Below are positions 47,890 to 58,719 of a DNA stretch of 64,000 nt, one piece after another. How positions within the stretch are numbered: position 1 is the stretch's first letter; each line of letters starts with the position of its first letter. The position numbers and the translations under genes are program-made. Where the stretch lies: contig JABSRT010000008.1 in NCBI GenBank assembly GCA_013214945.1, forward strand, positions 62,001 to 126,000, in the 5' to 3' direction. The notes beneath the pieces were generated by a model. It saw only the letters and a list, made by a program, of their open reading frames with translations, was not told the DNA's origin and did no database searches. This DNA comes from Gammaproteobacteria bacterium. Lineage in GTDB: Bacteria; Pseudomonadota; Gammaproteobacteria; Enterobacterales; Psychrobiaceae.

Positions 47890-48864
47890 ATGAAAACTAA
47901 AATCAAAATCAAAACTAAAATTAACACCACAATGAAAAAAGTCCTGCCTGCATTACTTACTACAATGATCACAGCAAGCCCAGTAATGGCAGATGAGTTA
48001 AGAATTGGGGTTGCGATGGCAACCTTTGATGATAACTTTATGACCTTGCTGCGAACCGGTATTTCAAAGTATGGTAAAGAAGCTGGAATTGAATTACAGA
48101 TAGAAGACGGTAAAAATGAGGTTGGCACCCAGTTTAACCAAGTGCAGAATTTTATTGCTTCAGAGGTCGACGCAATCATTGTTAGCCCGGTAGACACCGA
48201 TGCGACTGTTTCTATCAGTGAATCTGCTGCCGCTGCTAATATTCCATTGGTATATCTAAATCGTCAGCCGATTAATGTCGATTTCTTACCGGATAATCAG
48301 GCCTTTATCGCGTCTAATGAGGTTGATTCTGGCACAATGCAAACTAAAGAAGTTTGTCGATTACTAAAAGGTAAAGGCAATATCTTGGTATTGATGGGCG
48401 CTTTAACCGATCAATCTGGCCTGCAACGTACTAAAGATATTCACGATGTAATCGCATTGCCAGAATGTTCTGGGATGAAAATTGTTGGTGAAGAAAGTGC
48501 TAAATGGCAACGGACCCAAGCCAGTAATATCATGACCAACTGGTTGTCATCTGGCGTCCAGTTCGATGCTGTTATCGCCAATAACGATGAAATGGCGATT
48601 GGCGCAATTCAGGCCATTAAAGCGACTGGCCGTAGCATGGACGATGTGATTATTGCTGGGATTGATGCAACAGCAGATGCTTTAGCGGCAATGAAAGCGG
48701 GTGACCTTGACGTAACAGTATTTCAAGATGCAGCAGGTCAGGGCGCTGGCGCTGTTGATGCCGCGATTAAGCTTGCTACGGGTAAAGCGGTTGACCAAAA
48801 AGTGTGGATCCCGTTTGAGCTTGTTACGCCAAGCAATTACAAAAGCTACTTGAATAAAAACTAA
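47890..48864 (+). CDS. Inositol/sugar ABC transporter substrate-binding protein, copy 1
   Basis: 324 residues; a periplasmic binding protein of the ribose/inositol type (ELRIGVAMATFDDNF, DAIIVSPVDTDA, VIANNDEMAIGAIQA, IIAGIDATADAL). The signal peptide ends near SPVMA-DE. AAGGAAG precedes ATG 47890, at the same distance as before copy 2, so the start at 47890 is preferred. That gives a 14-residue Lys/Thr/Ile repeat (MKTKIKIKTKINTT) before the MKKVLPALL start that copy 2 uses. Downstream of iolG, thus likely the inositol receptor for the ATPase and permease at 53837-56573. Confidence 0.9.
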   Translation: MKTKIKIKTKINTTMKKVLPALLTTMITASPVMADELRIGVAMATFDDNFMTLLRTGISKYGKEAGIELQIEDGKNEVGTQFNQVQNFIASEVDAIIVSPVDTDATVSISESAAAANIPLVYLNRQPINVDFLPDNQAFIASNEVDSGTMQTKEVCRLLKGKGNILVLMGALTDQSGLQRTKDIHDVIALPECSGMKIVGEESAKWQRTQASNIMTNWLSSGVQFDAVIANNDEMAIGAIQAIKATGRSMDDVIIAGIDATADALAAMKAGDLDVTVFQDAAGQGAGAVDAAIKLATGKAVDQKVWIPFELVTPSNYKSYLNKN

Positions 48865-49006
48865 TTAGCGATATTTATTGGTTAAACAACCTAGGTGCTA
48901 AGCTCGTCTTGGCGCCTATTAAAGCACCATGCATAGCAACAAGCTACTGAGAGTAAGGTGGCTGTAATCTAAGATCTTTTTGAACGTTCACTAAATGCTA
49001 AATCTT

Positions 49007-49109
49007 AAATACTCTCTTAAAATACTCTCTAAAAATACATTCTAAAAATACTTTTTTAAAACACATTGTTAAAACATTTTGTTAAAACATTTTGTTAAAT
49101 CTTGTTGTT
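49007..49109. repeat. Degenerate tandem repeat, about eight units of 12-14 bases
   Basis: Units follow the pattern AAAAYA-CWTTKTT; two adjacent units are exact AAAACATTTTGTT. Earlier units read AAATACTCTCTT and AAAAATACATTCT. AT-rich and noncoding. Confidence 0.7.
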
Positions 49110-49310
49110 AACCTCATTTCGCCAAGCCATTGTTATTTTACCTGCTTACATCACAATTAATGCTCAAATTTAGCGCTAACTTGTCAGTCTTAACAGGCTG
49201 TTGTGGCGTGAATTACCCGACTACATGTGGATCAATTATTGATTCTACTACGCTATTTTTTCTGCTTGTTGAATATAACAAACAAAAAACAAGCCAATAA
49301 AATTTAATTC

Positions 49311-49324
49311 AGAATATTAATTCC
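49311..49324. promoter_or_regulatory. RpiR/IolR-type site before binding protein 2
   Basis: AGAA-TATTAA-TTCC, 215 bases upstream of the start codon; one mismatch in the left arm. Confidence 0.45.
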
Positions 49325-49538
49325 ATGTGTTGATTCTCTGGGTTTTATATTCTATATTGATGGTGAGAGATAAAGTTAGGGCCTCAATTATGGTCGGTAA
49401 AACAGTCAGTAGTATGCTTATACACCACGCATTAAAAATTGTTTTATGACCTGTTGTCGGCGCTAAATTTTTTAGTATGGCACGAATATTAGGTATGTAA
49501 TTAACTTTCAATAATAATCAAAATAGAGGAAGACTAGC

Positions 49539-50471
49539 ATGAAAAAATTGATCCCAGCATTGCTTACTACATTAATAACTACCACTCCAGTAATGGCTGA
49601 AGAGTTAAGAATTGGTGTAGCGATGGCTACTTTTGATGATAATTTTATGACATTACTGCGAACCGGCATTTCACAATATGCTAAAGAAGCGGGTATCGAG
49701 CTGCAGATAGAAGACGGTAAAAACGAGGTTGGTACTCAGTTTAATCAAGTCCAAAACTTTGTTGCCTCAGAGGTCGATGCAATTATTGTCAGCGCCGTAG
49801 ATACTGATGCTACTGTTTCTATTAGTGAATCCGCTGCAGCGGCTAATATTCCGTTAGTTTATTTAAATCGTCAGCCAATCAATGTCGATTTCCTACCTGA
49901 TAACCAAGCCTTTATCGCGTCTAATGAAGTTGATTCGGGCACAATGCAAACTAAAGAAGTCTGTCGATTACTAAAAGGTAAAGGCAATATTTTAGTCTTA
50001 ATGGGCGCTTTAACCGATCAAACTGGCCTGCAACGTACTAAAGATATTCACGATGTCATCGCATTACCAGAATGTTCTGGGATGAAAATTGTTGGTGAAG
50101 AAAGTGCTAAATGGCAACGGACCGAAGCGAACAATATCATGACCAACTGGTTGTCATCTGGCGTGCAATTCGATGCTGTTATCGCCAACAACGATGAAAT
50201 GGCGATTGGCGCAATTCAGGCCATTAAAGCAACTGGCCGTAGCATGGATGATGTGATTATTGCAGGTGTTGATGCGACGGCTGATGCATTAGCGGCAATG
50301 AAAGCCGGTGATCTTGACGTTACTGTATTCCAAGACGCTGCTGGGCAAGGCTCTGGTGCTGTTGATGCTGCAATTAAGCTAGCAATGGGCAAAGCGGTTG
50401 ACCAAAAGGTTTGGATCCCGTTTGAACTTGTCACGCCAGGTAATTACACAAGTTACCTAAATAGAAACTAA
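49539..50471 (+). CDS. Inositol/sugar ABC transporter substrate-binding protein, copy 2
   Basis: 310 residues with AGGAAG before the ATG. By eye it differs from copy 1 at about 19 positions in 310, mostly conservative, with several in the signal peptide (MKKLIPALLTTLITTTPVMA-EE). The ligand-contacting loops look the same, so the two probably bind the same sugar. The differences that stand out are Ala for Pro after DAIIVS, Glu/Asn for Gln/Ser after KWQRT, and Met for Thr in AIKLA. Followed by a hairpin at 50492-50525. Confidence 0.9.
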   Translation: MKKLIPALLTTLITTTPVMAEELRIGVAMATFDDNFMTLLRTGISQYAKEAGIELQIEDGKNEVGTQFNQVQNFVASEVDAIIVSAVDTDATVSISESAAAANIPLVYLNRQPINVDFLPDNQAFIASNEVDSGTMQTKEVCRLLKGKGNILVLMGALTDQTGLQRTKDIHDVIALPECSGMKIVGEESAKWQRTEANNIMTNWLSSGVQFDAVIANNDEMAIGAIQAIKATGRSMDDVIIAGVDATADALAAMKAGDLDVTVFQDAAGQGSGAVDAAIKLAMGKAVDQKVWIPFELVTPGNYTSYLNRN

Positions 50472-50491
50472 ATCTATAATAATGCTTATAC

Positions 50492-50525
50492 CACGAGATA
50501 CAGAGTAATAGCCCTGTATCTCGTG
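50492..50525 (+). terminator. Hairpin after binding protein 2
   Basis: CACGAGATACAG and CTGTATCTCGTG are exact 12-base arms around a 10-base loop, 20 bases after the stop codon. No strong U-run follows. Confidence 0.7.
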
Positions 50526-50756
50526 TGCCCCTTCATTGCCGTTTTATCTTGCTTATGTTAACTCAAACTCGATTCTTTTACTTGTCGATCATTTATAGCA
50601 AAAACGCGAGCCCTTATCCGCAAGCACTAATATACGACAGCATTACGCCTAGCTAAATTAATCCCAGAATAACTAGCAGTCATACTAGCCGTGTCCTAAT
50701 AACAGCCGACTAACATGTTGAGTTTTGTGCTGTTAAACCTTTATCCAGTATTAAGA

Positions 50757-51505
50757 TTAACTCACTTGGCAAATTTGCAAGAAGGCATCCGCTTTGAGCG
50801 AGGCGCCACCAATTAAGCCACCATCAATATCATTTTGAGACAACAAATCGTGCGCGTTGTTGGCATTGACACTGCCCCCGTATAGAATCTGCAAGCCGTT
50901 GGCAATATCAGGACTATGCTTGGCTAGTTGGGCACGGATTTGCGCGTGCACTTGCTGAGCTTGTTCTGGGGTGGCTGTTTTGCCGGTACCGATAGCCCAA
51001 ACTGGCTCATAAGCAATGACGGCATCGGCAAATCGAGCTGCACCAACGCGATCAATGATGACCTGTATTTGGCTTGATACTACAGCTTGTGTTGCACCAG
51101 CCTCGTACTGCGCTAGTGTTTCGCCGACACATAACACGGGGATTAATCCAGCATCGAGCGCCGCTTTAAACTTAGCGGCAACTTGTTCATTGTCTTCTAA
51201 CAAGATGCTACGACGTTCACTATGTCCGACCAGTACATAGCTGCATTCTAAGTCTGTTAACATAGTGGTTGAAATTTCTCCGGTATATGCACCCGCCTTA
51301 GCAGCACATACATTCTGAGCACCAATTTTTATCTTGCTCGATGACAATTGCTGACTGACTTGGCTTAAATAAGTGAAAGGCGGACAAACCACCACATCGA
51401 CATGCTCCATCTTGCTCGTTTCGTTGAGTAGTTGACTTAACAGCGCGCTATTTTGGGTCAAGCAGCCATTCATTTTCCAGTTACCAATAATTAAACGCTG
51501 TCGCA

Positions 51506-51506
<1 letters not shown>
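50757..51506 (-). CDS. tpiA: Triosephosphate isomerase (iol-cluster copy)
   Basis: 249 residues; interconverts dihydroxyacetone phosphate and glyceraldehyde 3-phosphate. IGNWKMNG holds the catalytic Lys, VGHSERR the His, and AYEPVWAIGTGKTA the Glu; YGGSVNANN binds phosphate. Its start overlaps the eno stop by one base (TAATG), so the two are coupled. Inside the inositol cluster it would handle the dihydroxyacetone phosphate released by the IolC fusion. A separate housekeeping tpiA would be expected elsewhere in the genome. Confidence 0.94.
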
Positions 51507-52825
<1,319 letters not shown>

Positions 52826-53060
52826 TTAAGGTTATTTTTAATAAACTTCGTACTGAACCTGTTCTGTAATTCTGGTCCTGTTAATAACTCGTTTGCTTAC
52901 GGTTTATTCGGGCCGACGCTTAAGTTGTTTTATTTAGGTATTAGTGGCATCACATTGAGCACTATTTGTTGTTCTGTTAAACAAATAGCACTGCTTTTTT
53001 ATTGCTGATGGATATTTTTTGGAATGAAAGTGGAATATATGTTTATATAATGACGCATAT

Positions 53061-53074
53061 GGAATAAATTTTCC
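53061..53074. promoter_or_regulatory. RpiR/IolR-type site before eno
   Basis: GGAA-TAAATT-TTCC, exact, inside the longer palindrome ATGGAA-N6-TTCCAT. Confidence 0.7.
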
Positions 53075-53388
53075 ATTTATAAGTTGATTGAATATTTAGT
53101 CTGACTTTATATATTCGGTTGTGAACTGTTACGTGACCACTATTAAGTTAGATAGTACTGCCAAGCTTTGACTGTAAAGCTGTGATTAGCCTATGAAATA
53201 CCAACAAAAGGAGCTTTAACAAGCTCTAATTACAAAGAAAGGTTATTAGTGTTGTTTAAATGGCTATTTTGTTTCACTTGCGCTTGATAAACTAAGATAA
53301 AAGTTTGATTTATGAGAACTACCTCACCTTTTTGTCCCTGTTTGTGGCTGCAAAAGTGGTTGACAAAGAGCTTTATAAAGTACAGAGT

Positions 53389-53402
53389 GGAATTATAATT
53401 CC
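53389..53402. promoter_or_regulatory. RpiR/IolR-type site C
   Basis: Part of TGGAATTATAATTCCA (53388-53403), a complete 16-base palindrome. It faces the ATPase-permease operon and lies 29 bases from site D, near three helical turns. Confidence 0.72.
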
Positions 53403-53417
53403 ATTTGAGGTTTATTT

Positions 53418-53431
53418 GGAAGTAAAATTCC
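53418..53431. promoter_or_regulatory. RpiR/IolR-type site D
   Basis: GGAA-GTAAAA-TTCC, exact. It forms a pair with site C on what looks like one face of the helix. Confidence 0.7.
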
Positions 53432-53836
53432 ATGTCGAGTTGGCAGATACAGGAAAGTAGCTAGGATTAGCTGCAATTTTAGTAAGTTCGTGACAGCTAG
53501 CTCGATAAATCAAATCGCCAGCACGGGGTTTGGCTTCATTAACTAATTTAGGGTCCGTCAATACTCATTTTTTAGGATAAAGAACTGAGCGTAATAGACA
53601 ATTATTCTAATTTTGTTACAGGTTTTATGATGGCTGAATAATTCTCAATTTAGCAGCTATTAATGTTAGCACGTATGTAAATGACATTTTCAAGCTTAAG
53701 AAATTAAAGTTATTCAAGATCAAAGGTTAAACAAAAAAGTTTTAAGCGCTTCGGATTAATGATTCCTGTAATTTTTACAGTAATTTGAAGTGAAATAGAA
53801 TCTTAATTTATTAACGCTTAAATGGGAGGTTACATC

Positions 53837-55375
53837 ATGATTAGCGGATCGGAAGTGCAAGCGATGTCAAAAAATACAGATAAGCCCTATGAGTATGTGC
53901 TTGAAATTGTCAATGCACGCAAGGAATTTCCGGGGGTGGTGGCTTTAGATGATATCTGTTTGAAAGTACGCCCTGGCACCGTACATGCGCTTATGGGCGA
54001 AAATGGTGCCGGAAAATCTACTTTGATGAAAGTAATCGCCGGAATCTATCAACCTGATGCCGGCGAAATAAAACTGCGGGGTGAAACGGTTACTATGTTG
54101 ACGCCACTGGACGCTCAAAATGCGGGTGTCGCGATGATTCATCAAGAATTATTACTAATGAACTCAATGACCGTGGCCGAAAATATTTGGATCCGCCGCG
54201 AGCCCGTTAACCGCTTTGGGCTAATCGATCATGCTGTGATGCGTCAACAAACGGTTGATTTATTTCAACTGCTTAATATTAAGCTAGATCCTGATGCTGA
54301 AATCTGTGAGCTCTCAGTTGCCAATCGACAAATGGTCGAAATTGCCAAAGCGGTGTCTTTTAATGCTGACGTTTTGATTATGGATGAACCAACGTCGGCC
54401 ATTACAGAAGCTGAAGTTGGCCATTTATTTGAAATAATCCGCGATCTTCGCCAACAAGGCATCGGCATAATCTACATTACGCATAAGATGGATGAACTAT
54501 ACGAAATAGCTGATGAATTCTCAGTGTTTCGTGACGGTCATTACATAGGGACTTACGCTTCATCAGAGGTAACCCGAGATGAAATCATTAAAATGATGGT
54601 GGGTCGTGAAATAACCCAAATGTTCCCTAAAGAAGAGGTTGAGCTGGGGGATACGTTAATCTCGGTTAAAAATTTGTCATTAGAAGGCAAGTTTCATGAT
54701 ATTAGCTTCGATGTCCGTGCTGGGGAAATATTTGGTATCGCGGGATTAGTTGGTTCGGGTCGCTCTAATGTTGCTGAAACAATTTTTGGTGTTACTCAGG
54801 CTACCTCAGGCACGATAGAAATTGCCGGCGAGCAGGTCAATATTACTGCCTCTCATGACGCCATTGCGCTTGGTATGGCATTTTTGACTGAAGATCGTAA
54901 GGAAACAGGCTGCTTTTTAGCACTTAATATTCAGGAAAATGCTCAACTTGCTGCCATTCACGATAACTATGTGACAGGGGCTGGTTTTGTTAAAGAAAAA
55001 GAACTTGAAGAAATGTGCGAACAGCTGTGCAAAACCCTACGGGTTAAAACGCCTAATATGTGGGAATGCATCGAAAATTTGTCCGGTGGTAATCAACAAA
55101 AAGTTTTGATTGCGCGTTGGTTACTGACCAACCCAAGGATCCTTATTCTTGACGAGCCAACCCGCGGCATTGATGTGGGTGCCAAAGCTGAAATTCACGG
55201 TTTAATTACTCAATTAGCCCATAAAGGCGTTGCCGTGATTATGATTTCTTCAGAACTGCCTGAAGTGCTGGGAATGAGTGACCGCGTTATGGTTATGCAT
55301 GACGGTCATATGACCGGAATTCTTGATCGCGCAGATGCCACACCACAAAAAGTGATGGACTTGGCAGCCCAGTAG
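53837..55375 (+). CDS. Sugar/inositol ABC transporter ATP-binding protein
   Basis: 512 residues from ATG 53837 with GGGAGG seven bases before; an ATG at 53822 overlaps that site and is rejected. Two ATPase halves as in RbsA/MglA: Walker [10 protein letters not shown], signature [15 protein letters not shown] and Walker B LIMDEPTS in the first; degenerate [27 protein letters not shown] and [11 protein letters not shown] in the second. It pairs with the permease 148 bases downstream and with the binding proteins upstream. Confidence 0.94.
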   Translation: MISGSEVQAMSKNTDKPYEYVLEIVNARKEFPGVVALDDICLKVRPGTVHALMGENGAGKSTLMKVIAGIYQPDAGEIKLRGETVTMLTPLDAQNAGVAMIHQELLLMNSMTVAENIWIRREPVNRFGLIDHAVMRQQTVDLFQLLNIKLDPDAEICELSVANRQMVEIAKAVSFNADVLIMDEPTSAITEAEVGHLFEIIRDLRQQGIGIIYITHKMDELYEIADEFSVFRDGHYIGTYASSEVTRDEIIKMMVGREITQMFPKEEVELGDTLISVKNLSLEGKFHDISFDVRAGEIFGIAGLVGSGRSNVAETIFGVTQATSGTIEIAGEQVNITASHDAIALGMAFLTEDRKETGCFLALNIQENAQLAAIHDNYVTGAGFVKEKELEEMCEQLCKTLRVKTPNMWECIENLSGGNQQKVLIARWLLTNPRILILDEPTRGIDVGAKAEIHGLITQLAHKGVAVIMISSELPEVLGMSDRVMVMHDGHMTGILDRADATPQKVMDLAAQ

Positions 55376-55523
55376 TAACCAATCGCTGTGTTATCACGAC
55401 GATTATAAAAATAATATTAGAAAAATAAATTGGCTAAGTTAGCTACAAGACTAATTGGCCTTAATATTGATGTGGTTTAAAAGCACTTGTGTGCTGATAA
55501 ATCCAACTTTGAGATGAATTATA

Positions 55524-56573
55524 ATGACTATAAATACGGAAAATTTAACCATAGCTCCCGATCTACCGGACCAAGCAGCGGTCAGAAAAAAACGTTACCC
55601 ACCTGAAGTTAACATCTTATTAGTATTAGTAGGCATCGCAGCATTATTTGAACTATTAGGCTGGTTTATCGTTGGTCAAAGTTTCCTTGCTAATACCAGC
55701 AGACTGCAAATTATTATTCTCCAGGTTTCAATCATTGGTATTATCGCTGTTGGGGTAACTCAGGTCATAATTACTGGCGGTATCGATTTGTCGTCTGGCT
55801 CTGTGGTCGCGATGAGTGCGATGATTGCTGCGACTTTTGCACAAGACGCTAATTGGCCTAAGATTATTAGTCCAGCATTGGTTGATTTACCTTTCGTTGT
55901 TCCATTAATTGTTGGTTTGGTTGTTGGCACGGCGGCTGGATTTATTAACGGTTGGTTTATCGCTCGCACTAATATTCCACCATTTATAGCAACATTGGGC
56001 ATGATGCTATCGGCTCGTGGTGTCGCGCGCTGGTATACTGATGGTAGCCCGGTTTCTGGTTTTACTGAAAGTTTTGCGATGATTGGCAATGGTATGAACC
56101 GGTGGGCGCCAGTGGTTATTTTTCTTGTTGTTGCGGTCGTCTTTCATATTGTGATGCGTTATACCCGCTTTGGTAAATTTACCTATGCAATAGGCTCTAA
56201 CCCACAAGCGGCCAAGGTCTCTGGTATTAATATTGGCGCTCATTTAATCAAAGTTTATATGATCGCTGGTTTGCTTGCTGGTTTGGCAGCAATGGTAGCG
56301 ATAGCTCGGATTAAGACTGCCCAGGCAGGTATGGGCATGATGTACGAGCTTGACGCTATTGCGGCAGCTGTAATTGGTGGTGTATCGTTATCTGGTGGCC
56401 GAGGCAGTATTCTGGGTACAGTCATTGGAGCATTGATTTTGGGCATTATGTTATCAGGATTCACCTTTTTACGAATTGATGCCTATTATCAAGACATCAT
56501 TAAGGGCGCGATTATTGTCTTAGCGGTAGTTGTTGATCAACATCGCCAAAGCAAAAGAGGTAAAGGTGCATAA
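55524..56573 (+). CDS. Sugar/inositol ABC transporter permease
   Basis: 349 residues with about nine to ten membrane helices, of the RbsC type. IITGGIDLSSGSVVAMS and AVIGGVSLSGGRGSILGTVIGA are the conserved family motifs. A strong terminator follows. It completes the transporter with the ATPase; the binding proteins are at 47890 and 49539. Confidence 0.93.
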   Translation: MTINTENLTIAPDLPDQAAVRKKRYPPEVNILLVLVGIAALFELLGWFIVGQSFLANTSRLQIIILQVSIIGIIAVGVTQVIITGGIDLSSGSVVAMSAMIAATFAQDANWPKIISPALVDLPFVVPLIVGLVVGTAAGFINGWFIARTNIPPFIATLGMMLSARGVARWYTDGSPVSGFTESFAMIGNGMNRWAPVVIFLVVAVVFHIVMRYTRFGKFTYAIGSNPQAAKVSGINIGAHLIKVYMIAGLLAGLAAMVAIARIKTAQAGMGMMYELDAIAAAVIGGVSLSGGRGSILGTVIGALILGIMLSGFTFLRIDAYYQDIIKGAIIVLAVVVDQHRQSKRGKGA

Positions 56574-56599
56574 TTAGCGCAGCTGGTTTAGATTGTGAT

Positions 56600-56628
56600 A
56601 AAAAGGGGCAGTAATACTGCTCCTTTTT
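56600..56628 (+). terminator. Rho-independent terminator of the transporter operon
   Basis: AAAAAGGGGCAG, TAATA loop, CTGCTCCTTTTT: a 12-pair stem with one G-U and a U-run, 26 bases after the permease stop. Confidence 0.92.
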
Positions 56629-56746
56629 AGTTAAAGAGAATACTTTCATTACGAGCGCTAACGGCTACTACGATATACAGTGACTTGTGGTGGGAACTCG
56701 TTTACCAAGATAAGAAAAAAACACCAATCTATCCTGATTATTAGTA

Positions 56747-56760
56747 ATACCAATTGGTAT
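56747..56760. repeat. ATACCAATTGGTAT palindrome
   Basis: A perfect 14-base palindrome. This motif is, from memory, a common extragenic sequence in Vibrio and Shewanella relatives. It lies before the small gene at 56810. Confidence 0.55.
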
Positions 56761-56809
56761 AATATATTTCACGATTAAAGTATAAGCTCAAGCTTAAAGA
56801 GAATAACTG

Positions 56810-57019
56810 ATGAAACAACAAGATATTATATTTTTTGAACCGTTATGGCGCCGAATCGCAGTAACCGCATTTTGTCTGCTATGGTCAGTGTTTGAATGGT
56901 TAAATGACGAATCATTTTGGGGAATGATTAGCGGAGGATTTGCGATATATTGTTACTGGTCATTCTTTAGAGATGGCATTGATCAAGACCAAGTTAACGC
57001 TTCACGCCCTGAGGATTGA
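56810..57019 (+). CDS. Small conserved membrane protein of unknown function
   Basis: 69 residues: IIFFEPLWRRIAVTAFCLLWS then a second hydrophobic stretch with many Trp (WGMISGGFAIYCYWSFF). Two membrane helices. It resembles small Shewanella hypothetical proteins by memory. Its stop codon lies two bases from the stop of the convergent IS110 transposase, so the insertion may have replaced its original 3' end. Confidence 0.6.
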   Translation: MKQQDIIFFEPLWRRIAVTAFCLLWSVFEWLNDESFWGMISGGFAIYCYWSFFRDGIDQDQVNASRPED

Positions 57020-57020
57020 A

Positions 57021-58267
57021 TCAACTCAATAAAGGTGAACCACGCTTTTTTAATGCGTTGAGGTATTTCACTTCATCATAGGGTTTTCGGTCTTTCCAGC
57101 ATCGGTAAACTATCCTGATCCATTTGAACGCTAAAGCCCTTACTGCAGCCTGATGTGAGGAGCCTGATTCGCGTTTTTTTTGATAAAAAATGTTGGCCCA
57201 ATAAGAACTGTAAATTGAATGGGCTGCCCATTCAACAAAGGTTTGACGTAAAAATTTTGAGCATTGCCAACGCCAGTGAACCCAACATTTATTGCCGCTG
57301 CGTTCTGTGACTGGTGCAATACCAGAGTATTGCTGTACCTCGTTAGCAGAAGAAAATCGATCCCGTTGTTCACCAAAGGCTACGAGTAAACGCGCAGCAT
57401 AGCAAACACCTGCCCCAGGTAAATTTTCAAACAAATTAGCATCTGGTAATATTTTCATTAACTCTGCAATCTTTTTATCAAAACATTTTATGTGTTTCAT
57501 TAGAATGGAAATTATTTCCACTAAAGCCAAAACAATCATGGAATGTGTCTCAATTACAGCTTCATCATCGGTTAATGGTAATGCGCTTTTAACCTCATTG
57601 ATGCGCTCTTTAACTTTATTATGGCTACGGATATGGTTGTCATTAAAAAAGGATTTTAACGTCGCTCTACGAGCTTTTTGTGCTTGTTGAAGGGTTGGCC
57701 ATCGCGATATAAAGTTACAAAAAATATTAGTCTCCTTTTTAGGAAACCAGTCGATTGCTTGCGGATAATACTGCTTTAAATTATTGATAATTTGATTAAC
57801 GAAACGTTGTTTGTCGTTAACTAATTTCTTTCTCTTTTCAACGAGGTACATTAGTTTTCGTATATTTAAACTCTGGATTTTTAATGGAGTAAATATTTCT
57901 GGATATCTGAGCATTAATTCAAGAGCAATCTCGGCGTCGGTCGGATCGTCCTTGGCTTTACTAGGCTTAAAAGCGCTTCGATATTTAGATAAAGTCGTAG
58001 GATTTATCGGTACAATAACCAAAAATTCATACCGTTGTAGAGCATAGATGATTGGCCCTTTTGTTAGCTCCACAGCAACTGCGATTAAACCACCAAAGCG
58101 TTTTTTCAGGTAAGAGCCCATGTTTCAATATCTTCAACATTATGCTTTATAATAGAAAACTCTCGCTTGTTATTGATCGGATCTTGTAAACAAATATCAT
58201 GTTTATCATTCGCCCAATCTATACCGACAAAAGCACTGTATTGATTTGTTTCTAGATGAGAAGCCAT
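57021..58267 (-). pseudogene. IS110-family transposase with a single-base frameshift
   Basis: The start is ATG 58267 after TGGAGG. The first 50-odd residues (FVGIDWANDKHDICLQ) carry the first acidic residue of the DEDD RuvC-like domain and stop at 58106. The second frame (58121-57021) supplies KAKDDPTDAEIALEL with more acidic residues, a coiled coil, and the C-terminal Transposase_20 domain with LPGAGVCYAARLL and VQQYSGIAPVTERSG. Adding one base near 58112 (CTTAC to CTTTAC) joins the frames as ETWALYLKKRFGG, a natural IS110 reading. No slippery heptamer is visible before the first stop, so a mutation is likelier than programmed shifting. Confidence 0.85.
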
Positions 58268-58297
58268 AAAACCTCCAATATTAAGTGATTGAGGCAT

Positions 58298-58500
58298 GTC
58301 TTTTCAGATCCTTCGAAGGCAATATAAAGAGCACTGTAGGCAAGCCCTGAGTATTCGTTAGTGAATCTGAGGTACTCATTTTGTCGAAAGCAAAGCGTAA
58401 ATCATCTAATGTTTAGGGGCACGATTCGTACAAAATGAGCACATGCCTACTTGCTAGTATCAGCTATTTTGTAGACAAGAGATATTATAAAGGGGCAAGA
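58298..58500 (-). ncRNA. Possible bridge RNA in the IS110 left end
   Basis: Upstream of the transposase, nested complementary segments are seen: GTAGGCA (58336-58342) with TGCCTAC (58444-58450), and inside them CTCATTTTGT (58375-58384) with ACAAAATGAG (58430-58439). An additional small ATTC/GAAT hairpin lies between (about 58352-58365). IS110-group elements express a bridge RNA from this position with two target- and donor-binding loops. The fold is only eyeballed; extent is approximate. Confidence 0.4.
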
Positions 58501-58719
58501 CAGTGTTCAAGAGAAAGTGCAGGGAAATGTTCAAGATAAAGAAAAAGTTGAACACAAATAATCTAGCCGACTTACCTTAAGATCACAGCCCTAGCATAGC
58601 AATGGTATTAGAGACGTCAGAATTTTAGAGATTTAGTGCTGATAATCCCATGATTAGTGGCGTAATTTACGCCACTAATCTCTAGGTAATTTACATCGTT
58701 TTAAAACAAAAACATCAGT
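58501..58719. other. Gap between the IS110 element and the RpiR gene
   Basis: 219 bases with the RpiR-gene hairpin at 58652-58680 and otherwise nothing recognised. Confidence 0.4.
58652..58680 (-). terminator. Hairpin after the RpiR regulator gene
   Basis: GATTAGTGGCGTAA and TTACGCCACTAATC are exact 14-base arms around a single base, 39 bases beyond the stop of the minus-strand RpiR gene. No long U-run. Confidence 0.65.

Larger units (their letters stand above)
48865..49538. other. 674-base gap between the two binding-protein genes
   Basis: It holds a degenerate 13-base tandem repeat (49007-49109) and one RpiR-type site (49311-49324). No gene is seen. The second binding-protein gene therefore has its own promoter region. 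Confidence 0.55.
57019..58500 (-). mobile_element. IS110-family insertion sequence (ends approximate)
   Basis: It consists of a transposase gene on the minus strand (57021-58267), almost no sequence beyond its 3' end, and about 200 noncoding bases upstream of its start with nested inverted repeats. This layout, long left end and short right end without terminal inverted repeats, is that of the IS110 group. Exact ends cannot be set because the family leaves no clear terminal repeats or target duplications. Confidence 0.75.

Noticed and set aside
49081-49109. CRISPR-like regularity in the 13-base repeats
   Set aside because: Units are too short, have no spacers, and no cas gene is in the window.
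58081-58121. Programmed frameshift in the IS110 transposase
   Set aside because: No slippery heptamer precedes the first stop; the A-run comes after the stop.
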